In this document: positions 38,455 to 48,798 of the stretch, piece after piece | Layout of the letters: the number at the start of each line of letters is the position of its first letter | Numbering within the stretch: position 1 is the stretch's first letter | From: Paragordius varius | Taxonomy: Eukaryota; Nematomorpha | Length of the DNA: 64,000 nt | Assembly: GCA_964247055.1 (NCBI GenBank) | Contig: OZ176050.1 | Coordinates: forward strand, 8,680,001 to 8,744,000 | Direction of reading: 5' to 3' | Position numbers and translations under genes: made by a program | Notes under the pieces: generated by a model | The model's input: the letters and a program-made list of their open reading frames with translations, nothing else | Told to the model about the DNA's origin: nothing | Databases searched by the model: none

Positions 38455-39579
38455 ATGGGGAATTTTAATTCAGCCCTTGGGCCAACAGTCGATGATAAAT
38501 CGATTCAAACAGAAAACAATTATGTTGACAAGGGTGTGCGAACAAGCTCAAACTTAGGTGATGTGAGTCTCACAAATTTTGGCAGTACAGATCAACAAGA
38601 TTCCATTCTATCGGATATGTTTAGGAAAGTTAAAAATATAAAACGTAAATCACAAAAACCTTCGCTCACCCCATCATCGGCAAATGAACCCATATCAATA
38701 ACAACAACCGGAGCAACAACGAAAGAAACTGTGAATGGAAGGAAAAATAGTAAGAGCCAGATGTTAGCCCCAAAAGATTCATTGACCGAGGTTAAATCTA
38801 TAATATTTGACCCAAACATACCCATTCCCGTTATAACTATGAAATCAAACGAAGATATTGAAGTAACGGCCCAACTTTCTAATTCGTTTGGGGGATTTGA
38901 AGCTGAAATTATTAGGGAAGTTGCCCAAAATCGAACGAGCATAAGTAAGAAAGAGATGAAAAAGCCATTGACACCCAACAGTTTGTCGACAAAAAAGGAA
39001 AAAACGGTGTCAAACATAATAGTAAATAAAAATAAAATGGATATCAGCCCAAAGGCCAAAAAAACCGTTACCATTGGTGACAATACCGATGATGACGCCA
39101 TATTTCATATGGAGGATCCAGGAATAATTGAGGCAAAAACAGAAACTATACTCGAATCCAAAATAAATGAGCCTACAGCACCTATTTCTGTCACCACAAC
39201 TGACCCTAAACAAACAAGCGAAAAACGTAAGGTTGATGCATCTTTTCTCAAGCGCGATGCTGACTTACCAGCCGCTAATGTAGTAGCAAATACATCCATA
39301 AAAAATGATACTATACAATTAGTTATAAATACGGAAAAACAAGTTAAATTGAATGAAAACGAAGATTGTAAAATAGAGATGAAAAATACTTTAACGTCAA
39401 GTGTATTAACTGATACTAAACCCGCACAAACCAATGAAACAAAAAGTAATAATGACGACAATGATATAAAAAACAAAACTTCACCAAGAAATAGTCCAAA
39501 TAAAGAATTAAAAGATGATACGGCCCATACAAATGAAAAAGAAAGCAAAAAAGATACAAGTAATATCAAGTTAACGTAA
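38455..39579 (+). CDS. Unknown intronless, disordered, probably N-myristoylated protein
   Basis: An uninterrupted 374-codon frame from ATG 38455. A further in-frame ATG at 38434 would add seven residues. I prefer 38455 because MGNFNSAL fits the N-myristoylation pattern (Gly2, Ser6). The protein is rich in Lys, Thr, Ser, Asn and Glu, with no cysteine-rich, membrane or enzyme motif visible. The segment IFDPNIPIPVITMKSNEDI and the following SNSFGGFEAEIIREVAQNR are the least low-complexity parts. The composition suggests an intrinsically disordered, membrane-attached adaptor or scaffold, but I do not recognise a family. It lacks introns, unlike every other gene here, and its stop lies 108 bp from the convergent RagA/B stop. 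Frame length and codon pattern argue for a real gene. Long antisense frames at 38592-39569 are shadows. Confidence 0.75.
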   Translation: MGNFNSALGPTVDDKSIQTENNYVDKGVRTSSNLGDVSLTNFGSTDQQDSILSDMFRKVKNIKRKSQKPSLTPSSANEPISITTTGATTKETVNGRKNSKSQMLAPKDSLTEVKSIIFDPNIPIPVITMKSNEDIEVTAQLSNSFGGFEAEIIREVAQNRTSISKKEMKKPLTPNSLSTKKEKTVSNIIVNKNKMDISPKAKKTVTIGDNTDDDAIFHMEDPGIIEAKTETILESKINEPTAPISVTTTDPKQTSEKRKVDASFLKRDADLPAANVVANTSIKNDTIQLVINTEKQVKLNENEDCKIEMKNTLTSSVLTDTKPAQTNETKSNNDDNDIKNKTSPRNSPNKELKDDTAHTNEKESKKDTSNIKLT

Positions 39580-39687
39580 ATATAATAAATAATAATTTAT
39601 TTAATCTAGCAAATATTTGGTTGATTCAGATATGTATAAATAAATAAATAATAAATAAATATATATGCGTTGTATATTTCATTGATA

Positions 39688-42600
39688 TCAAAAAGCATAT
39701 CTTTCCTTCGGGCCTGTTGTAATCTTATTTGCGTTTGTAGACGAGTAATTAAGATTATGGTTTTTAACATTATTAGTTGGGTTAAATAAACTATGTTGCG
39801 TGACAGGGGGAGGTGGAGCAAACCTAATTAAACCAACATCCGAAGTTATTTGAGGGGCATTCGTGGGTGAAAAATTGGTTATACTGATGTATTCCTCTTT
39901 TTCCAACGATTGGAAGTGTGGTTTGGCATTTTTAACATTGAGCGTAATGATGGAAGATGCTAACAGTTAAAAAAACAACGATATAATATATGGGTGTGAA
40001 AAAGCTTTTAAAAACTATTCAACCAATACAAATAATTAAAAATCTTATGATAATAAGATCATATTTAAAAAAGAGATGCTAAAATGTTGGGAGACACCAA
40101 AAAATATAAAAAGTGTTAATGACTACATAATGATGCTTAAGGCTCTTAAATAATTTTTGCAATAAACAAATCATTTAGATCATTTAGGGCGAAATAACTT
40201 AAAAACTAATATTCCAATGGTTTTTAATTTTATAAATAAGAAATATATATTACGTATGGTTGAATCGGCAATAATGATCATTATAAAGGTGTTGGTTGTA
40301 AACATTTCTATAAAGGCTGAAAAATTGGAATTTCGAATTTCCATGGAGTTAAAGCTTGTCCCAAATTTACTGAACATGAAATAATTTAAAAAATTTTTTT
40401 GTTTAAATATATATAAATTTAAAAATAAATGACATTATTCTTCATATTTAGTTATTATACATAAGCAAAAAAATTAAAATTATATGGTTGCAACAATAAT
40501 TTAGAAATTAATTTTAAGTATTTTTTTAAAAAAGTTATATCATATATGAGTCATTTATTTAAAAAAAGCTTCAACAATAAATAATCATGTTAATTAAAGA
40601 ACAATACCTGCAACTTAATTTAAATTGTTTTATAATGTTGGAAACTTTTTCAAACCGATTGGGATCATTGTGTTCCCTTCGTTGGCAATGTGAAATGGTC
40701 TATAATTAAATATGAAATACTGATATTTGAATCAGGTGTATGTATAAATGTTGGCCGTTATATCGCTAACCTTAAAGATTTTTCCCAAAAGCTTAAAATC
40801 ATGTCCAAATTTTAGATTTTTTTATTTTATTAAGTATCATATTAATAACTTTGTAAGCTTATTCTTTAGTTCTTCAACATCTATCCATAACTAAAATTTA
40901 TTAAATGAGATTACCATATATAATATTTCATGAAGATTTTTATGCATTTTGTGTAAGAATATTCAACCGAATATTCATTATGGCTTATTAGTTTGGCGGT
41001 ATGTAATAGTCTTGGTTGTAATTGGTTGAAAAATTGTCCCATTATAAGTTTTTATATATAATTAACAATTTAAAAGATCCTAAACTACAATCAAGCATTA
41101 TAAACTCCTGCAAAAACATACTGGCAGAAAAAATGTTGAATCGAAATAAAAGAAAATGTATAAAAACGATATTCGGTTATGTATATGCAACAAAATTTCG
41201 ATTAAGACATGTATAAATGAAATCGCAATCAAAAATAAAGAATATATATAATTTTAAAAACTATAAAATTTATATAAAACAGAAATAAAACTTGGTCTTA
41301 TAATAAATATAAATTTAATATTAATGAATATTATACCAAAAATGTGGCTCTTTCAAACATCAAAACCTCATCGGCCTCCAATATCTCAGCAAAACTTTGC
41401 AATGAATTTTCAATGTCAGTTACGTTGGGAATAAGATTATATATGATTGCAGACCATGCCTAAATAACATATTTGTACAAACTCTAATCATATATATATA
41501 TATATATATATAGTGTGCATCTTTGTGAAGAGCTATAAAAATATTTAAAAAATTCTGAATGTTATATTAGTTTTTTTGTCCGATCATGTGTTTCGCAAAA
41601 AAGATCGAATACAATTATTCACTCGAATTAAATCCTTATATTTTCGATTTTAACCTCAATTTAAAGCTTTCAGTTCTTTCTACCCATTGTTGGGAAAAAA
41701 TTCCGATCAATAAAAAGAAAAACATTATCGGCGTTTTTGTTTTTATTTATGAAAATAAAAAAATAGGGTGCATTCTTTTTTCGCAATCCCATAAAAATTT
41801 GGACTATTCAATGACTGTCTTACAAAATAAATTATTATTTAAAAGATTAAAAACCATACTTTCAAATTAAAGCTATAAAAAATTTAAAAACAAATAGTAA
41901 AATATCAACACTCCAAATTTGTATAAAATTTTATCCAAATGAGCCAATAATGTAATGGTTAATAATAGGGGATAATTAAGGGGAAATTAAATTAAAAATT
42001 ATAATTGAACCAACAAGACATACTTTATACAGGCTTTCATCCCAAATCGATGTACTAAAACATATAACTTCGAATGGTTTTGAGCGGATTACTAGCTCTT
42101 CACTTTTTTCCATAAATACCTAAATGGTTATAGTAAAAACGTTAAAGAATCTTGAGGCTAAAATATAATTGTATCAACATTGGAAGCATTAACATCAGCA
42201 ACAATTGAATTTATTTAAAGCATAAATTTAAATTTTAATATTAACAACATTAAAAATGGCCAATCAATTTGATATATACTTTTACACTTGAAAAATCTTT
42301 AAAAGTCCAATCACTCTAAAAAATCAAATTCACCCTAATTTTTAAAATTATTTACTTAAACATTCAAATTTTAAGAGTTCAAGTGTGCATTTGAAATATA
42401 AATGTGTAGCACTTATCAAATATAATTTGCGTTTATAAGATTTTCTATATTGTTATGTTATGAAGGCTTTAAAAAAACCAAATTGTTTTTAAATCAAAAT
42501 AAATATATGTATTTCTAAATAATCGATACTAAGCACAAAATTTTTACCTTCAATTTCCCTTGTTGGCCACCCTTGACCAAATCCATTTTGTGAATGAGAC

Positions 42601-43070
42601 AAAATACTTTGGCATTGGGTGAGTTATGGTGAATGGCCTCTAAACACGTTTGGTAATAATGGACATCTTTTTCTTTTTCCCGACTTTCCACATCAAACAC
42701 ATATATAAGCACCTCAACATCGCAAAAAATGCTGGACCTTTGACTAGCAAAATAACTTTCCATAAAAACTTCTTGTCTATTTATAATATATTACAAATAG
42801 TATAATAAATTGAAAATATATTTATCAAATGTAAAAAATTTACCCTCCACAATCCCACAAACTTAGGACTAGATTGCCGAGGAATCGGACATGGGAATGC
42901 TCGATATCAACTTGGATAATTTAAAAATTAATTTTACTGGTAGCACCAATTCTCATAGTATCCCTCGCAATATAATTCGCAAATATAATGGATCGCATAG
43001 AAGTTTTTCCTGCCCCACTCCTCCCCATCAACAAAACCTTTTTCTTCATAGCGCTGTTAAGGTCATGCAT
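39688..43070 (-). CDS. RRAGA: Ras-related GTP-binding protein RagA/B
   Basis: Lysosomal Rag GTPase that, paired with RagC/D, recruits mTORC1 in response to amino acids. Exons: 43070-42938, 42910-42844, 42776-42548, 42119-42024, 41459-41337, 40699-40608, 40369-40254, 39959-39688; all phases agree (375 aa). The G domain shows the P-loop [10 protein letters not shown], switch [34 protein letters not shown] and HKMD. The roadblock-like C-terminal domain shows [42 protein letters not shown] and [19 protein letters not shown]. Identity to animal RagA is very high. It differs in an extra tail of about 60 residues after the usual end ([23 protein letters not shown], to KERYAF), Asn/Pro-rich and of unknown role; human RagA is 313 aa. 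Intron 1 is 27 nt. It is head to head with KMT2C/D and tail to tail with the unknown gene. Confidence 0.96.
41586..41870 (+). CDS. Candidate small nested gene antisense to a RagA/B intron
   Basis: A 94-codon frame with an ATG start inside the RagA/B intron at 41460-42023, on the opposite strand. The text is less A+T-degenerate than random frames here: [40 protein letters not shown] second open segment at 41022-41213 in the neighbouring intron could be an upstream exon (donor CAT|GTATAA, acceptor TATATTAG|TTTT, in phase), but it has no convincing start. No family recognised; it may be fortuitous. Confidence 0.3.
   Translation: MCFAKKIEYNYSLELNPYIFDFNLNLKLSVLSTHCWEKIPINKKKNIIGVFVFIYENKKIGCILFSQSHKNLDYSMTVLQNKLLFKRLKTILSN
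42911..42937 (-). other. Ultrashort intron, 27 nt (RagA/B intron 1)
   Basis: On the minus strand it begins GTAAAATTAA and ends ATCCAAG. It contains an in-frame TAA. Removal joins ...RIGAT to [10 protein letters not shown], the invariant RagA switch region, in phase 1. Confidence 0.9.
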
Positions 43071-43100
43071 TCGTAATATGTTATGATTTCTTTTTCATAA
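43071..43100. promoter_or_regulatory. 30-bp bidirectional start region (RagA/B and KMT2C/D)
   Basis: Only 30 bp separate the divergent ATGs at 43070 (-) and 43101 (+). In-frame stops precede the RagA/B start, and both frames match their families soon after. The gap has no TATA-like or other clear motif. The promoters and 5' UTRs must overlap the neighbouring gene, or the transcripts have almost no leader. Confidence 0.6.
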
Positions 43101-46100
43101 ATGTCTGGTAGCGTTGGATTTATTTATGACAAGGATTACATTAAAAAAGAGCATACCGAAGATCACGAAACATTATCTCAAGCCAGTAATTCCCTTTCAT
43201 CATTTGACCCTGATGTAATCCATAATGCAGATTTTGAGTATTTTTTATCCACTAATAATAGCGTGGCCTCAAATGTGTGCAGTTTTTGCTTTTTAAGTGG
43301 CCAAAGTTGGCTTGGCCAAGGTTCATTAATTCAATATTCTCGTTCCTCATTTGATTTTGATGTCTTCAAGATTGATTTGAAATATGACGAAGAAAGTTTG
43401 GATAATTTAATTGCTAAACGATCCCTTGTTGATCCCAATATTGCCCAAAAGCCGTCCAATAATATTATTGTAGGGAAAAAGCAAAAGTAAATTGTGTTTT
43501 TTTTATAAAATAGATATGGGAAAGGCAGGAAAAAAAGCAATGTTTCACAAGATGCTTGTGGGATTGATGAATTGAAATCTGTCGGTTTTCCAATTTTTAC
43601 AGAAATTTATACCCTATTTGATTCCTCAGGTATAATCAATGTAATAATCTTTAGGGTCTACATGGGTACACGAATTTTGTTTGTTATGGGCCACTGAAAA
43701 AATATTTCACCCTATTGATCACAATCTAATGGTCGACAAATTGGTTATAACTTCGATGACAAGGGTATTATATTTTATTAACAGAATTTATTATAATCAA
43801 ATAAATACAATCTTATCTGTATGCTAAATATATTTGTTATTACCCTTTAAACTAGTTTTTTTACTACAGAGCGGTTTCATAAATTAATAAGTTATTAAAG
43901 TATCTATTCGATATTAAGAATATGCATTCCATGGCCCTTTAGGCGCATTAAATTTTTAATTGAATTTTCTTTTCAAATTTTTAGTCGCCAAATATTTTTT
44001 TAAATTTCTTCGTAAAATCGCTAAGGCAGGTATTTTATGGTTAAAAATTAAATTAATTTTTATATAAAGACTGAGAAAAAAATTACACTCCAATCCGTTT
44101 TTTTTTTCATATCAAAAAATGAAAATTTAAAGACTTAATTAACCAGATTATCAATTTCGCTTTTTTCATCGCCTATTGTCTCTTTAAACATTATTCAAAT
44201 TGAATTAATCTAAAAATGAAGAATTTTATGATCATAATATCGCTGTATAAAGCACCATAATTTTTAACAGTAATTTATTCATGTGGTTAAAAAAAGTTAA
44301 TAGAAAAATCTGCACATTTCAAAATGATTGTATCTGTATTGCGCTGTAGAAATGTTTTGTATGTGAAAATTATGGTGCAAATATTAAATGTGGAATCGGA
44401 CAGTGTACAAAATATATGCATTTTCCATGCGCCACAAGCCGATGTATTGTTGTTAACATCCCCCCTAATTCAATGGTTTTATGTGGAATCATGCATAACC
44501 TTCAATCTTTTGGTTGATCTTTACATATTTCTTTATTTATCAATTTACTTATTTTTGGGGATTAGAACTTAATTTTCTCTTTGGTTCTGAGTAATTTCAC
44601 ATAATGTTTAAAAATGGTTAGAACGAAATAGTTCTGGTTTCAAAGATTTTTTTGTTTAAAATTTTAGTTTCGCTTAAGTATGAATTCCATTTTTCATAGT
44701 TAAACATAAACATAACTTCGCTCAAAACAATGTAAAACAGCCAATAAATATAAAAATATATACTTACGAAGGATTTTAAAAAATTTATTAGATAAATAAA
44801 AACCCATCGCGGTTCTCCTATAAACGGTATTAAAAAATTTTATATTTCAAATTCCAATATCTGTTATTTTAAATAAATTTTACTACTTTTTTTCTTATTA
44901 TATTTTATTCAGAAGGAACCATCCCTGTCTGTAAGTACTGTCATGAATCATTGGCACAATGCGATATGATGGATATGTTGACTTGCATATCTTGTGGACT
45001 TTTTTGTCACATAGCATGTCATCGTATTAGCCACAAAAAGAATTATCAGGTCAAGGCTATGAGCGGTTTTACGGCTCAAATTGCCGAACCGCTAAAGGCT
45101 AATTTCCGTGCTGGATGGCAATGTCATGACTGTAAAATTTGTCAAATTTGTAGGTATGGCAACTATTATTTTTTACAACCAAATTGTTTTTGCCTTAAAT
45201 ACGGATAAAAATGGGGAATTTTGGCTTGTAAAGATTTTTAACTTGGTCGATAGGGGTGAGCTTGTAAAGATATCCAACAAAATTTGTTCCAAGTAAAAGA
45301 TATTATGATCATAATTTGGTTTTAACGATATGTTTTTAATTCAGGCGATGTTTAAGTTTGCTTTTTAGATGAGTGACAATAGTTCAAATATTCTTTCCAA
45401 TAATTCGCTAATAATATTTTGGGTATTATAGATAATGAATACGAATTTGTGAAATTTTATTTTATTTTACAGAATCAAAAGTGAACAAAATAAAATGGCT
45501 ATATGCGATGATTGTGATAAAACGGTACACACGGCATGTTTGAAACCACCCTTATTTAGTGTTCCTAAAGCTGGTTGGAAATGCAAGGTTATATTATATA
45601 TTTGTTTTAATTACATTGACTAATTTTGTTAAAATATAAGTCATATCTCTGTTTCCATACATCATTTGTGAGTCTACCCTATTTTAATTTTTTTCATTTA
45701 GCCCATTAATTAAAACTGGCTCCTATATTAATATTATTAGCCGAATCTAAAACAGTATTTGTTTTATGTATCTTTTAATATGCATTGGCAAAATATTTTT
45801 TAATGATATTTTTAATCGTTTAGACAAACGACTCAATGGTTTTTTCTTAAAGAAAAGTCAATGTTGACATTTTTTTATGGTAAAAATAATTTTGATATAT
45901 TCTTTGTTAAACACCTTTTTCGAACACAAACATTTGTATGATGCCAAACACCACAATATTTAAGCACGCATACATATTTTTTCATTCCCCCTTTTTCATT
46001 CAATAAACGGTTTTCTTCAATTCTACTTTTTTCTGTTAAAATAATAATTTGAATTCTCGTAAAATTTATTAAATTAAACTATATCCAAAATTTTTGATAC

Positions 46101-47210
46101 ATGGGAGTATCTTTTCAATGGATTAACTAAAACAAAAGAAAATAATAATATGATATAATTAAAACAAAATTTGAAAAAATATAATTATAAATTATGATAG
46201 AAATTTCATTGTCCATGTGTTATTGTTTTTTTCTTGGAGTGGTAAAATCCATTGAAAAAGATACTCCCATGTATCAAAAATTTTGGATATAGTTTATTTT
46301 AATTGATGTCAAATTATTCTTTTAACATAAAATATTCGTTCTACTACCTTTTTTGGGTTTACATACTTTATATATATTGTATGCCCGTGTATCCTTTTGT
46401 CATAGAATTGTCGCATTTGCATTGATTGTGGGAGTCGGACCCCTGGGGCTGGGGCTTCCAGTCGATGGCATACAAACTATACGCTATGTGATAGTTGTTA
46501 TCAACAGCGAAATAAAAGTCATAAATGCCTCGTTTGTAAACGCGTTGTGTCATTGGCCGCTATAAATGTTAATAGCAACAGCCATCATCACATGGATAAT
46601 ACTTTGAATGAGGGCCCTCTAAAACAACATGGCAATAGTAATAGTATGGGTAGTCAGATTGGTTGTCACAACGCATGGCAAATTATTCAATGCGTACAGT
46701 GTACAAAGTATGTTGTTGAAAATGATAATATTTTATAATGATTGACCTTTTCCTTAATTTTGTTTTTATTTTGCGTTTATGGGGGTTTTTTGGTTAATTT
46801 ATATTTTAGAATGATTGCGTTTTGTTATTAATTTAGGCGATTATTTGTGAGTTTTTTGGATTAAAAAGGCGTTTTCCTCATATATTTATATAAATTTATA
46901 TATTTATATATATGAGTGAAGTAGTTTTTATCCTAAATATTGCCAGATAACGATCACAGTAAAAAGAAATATTATTGGTGTGCAAAAAAAGCGAATATTA
47001 TATTGTTTTAAAAAAAGAATTTACCAATTTATAACCAATAATGCTCGTTACTTATGCTATCTAGCATATAAAAACTGGCACTATGTATTTGTCATCATAC
47101 TTTAATATAGGGACTTACAATCGCAAATATTTATTGATTAAATATACATATTTTAATAAGAAATTTTAAATTTATTTTTTTACTTGCATTATTACTTTAT
47201 AATTATATGA

Positions 47211-47265
<55 letters not shown>

Positions 47266-48731
47266 CACCATTTACATTTCAAATTCACCCTTGAACAATT
47301 CAAATTCACCCTAAAAATAAAATAATTGTTTTAAGAACTAATATAACTCATTATTAATATGAAATATATCTTTATGGCATCGTTTATTATTTTTTCAGCA
47401 TTATTATAATTTTAAACAAAATTTTATTTTGTAAAAATTTATTAAAATATAGGTAATTTTTAATTTTAAAAAACACATAATTTATTTGAGGGTAAATTGA
47501 ATTGTTCAAGGGTAAATTTAAATTGTTTAAGGGTAAATGTGTATTCTAAATGGTATATATATATATATATATAAATTCAATGACTTGCATATCTCTATGA
47601 ACCAATATATTTTTTCCATCATAGGTACGTTCATACAGCTTGTGATACATCGTTGCCTATTATTCCGCCTGTGGATGAGACTGAGCTCTCCACCTTAATT
47701 GCCGAATATAAATGTCCTTTATGTTTAGATCCATCATCGCTCCTCAATGCCTCATCACACGTGGCTTTGAGGGGTGAAAATGGGCTAACAATCGGTCACA
47801 CCGGACCTGGGAGACCGCCTGGTCCTAAAAAGGTTTAATTTATATTCGCTTTTTACAATAGAATTTTTTTATTACATGAAAAAAAATCATATTTTGTTAA
47901 TCTTGATTTTTTTAATCTATGCGAGAACGCTTTGCCGTAAAAAAGAGATTAATATATTAGCTTTTCTCTTATAAAAAAGGACTAAAAAAGACTTATTTTT
48001 TTACCCCAACCTTGATTTGTTTTTTGAATATAACCTATCGTTTTTTAATTGCTAAATAAGGAAAAGAGTAAAGTAGAAATTATTTTGGTGACATTTTATA
48101 TAGGTTTATAATTAATAATGAAAAAAGAACTCAATGGTAAAATGAGTTTCATTTACTAACATAAAATAAATTTTCCCACTCTACAGCGCTCTGAATTGGT
48201 TACTACACTTATTTTTAGTATTTTAAATATATACGTGCAAGCAAAGGTTTAAAATATATTATTTCTTTTAAAAAATATTTGTCCTTTTACTTTTTATGTT
48301 ATGTTTATCGTTTTAATTTTACTGTAATTTTTTCTGACGTAGTCAACAACGACACTCCACAATTCAAATATTGGGCCTATCCCACCCCTTAAACTGAAAC
48401 TTAAACATGTGGATAATAATCAATATGCCGTGGTTGTCACTACATTAAACAACACTCAAACTGCGCTATATAATAGCAACAATGTTAACAGTAAAAGCAT
48501 TATGACATCAGATTCCACTATTATTTCAACTCTTGATGGTGAAAGGTTGTAAATCAAATATATTTTTATTATTAAAAAAGATTATACTAAAATTCTGTAA
48601 AAAATTCTATACAAATTTTATTTTTTTCTAAATTGTAGTTGATAACATGGTAAATTTCATTTTTAAACCTTTATATAATATATATAGAATGGAAGACACA
48701 TTGTCAAACACCACGAATATCGACGATAAAG

Positions 48732-48798
<67 letters not shown>

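Noticed and set aside
38592-39569. Long antisense frames (169 and 154 codons) over the intronless gene
   Set aside because: Hydrophobic strings complementary to the Lys/Thr/Asn-rich sense protein; no independent signal.
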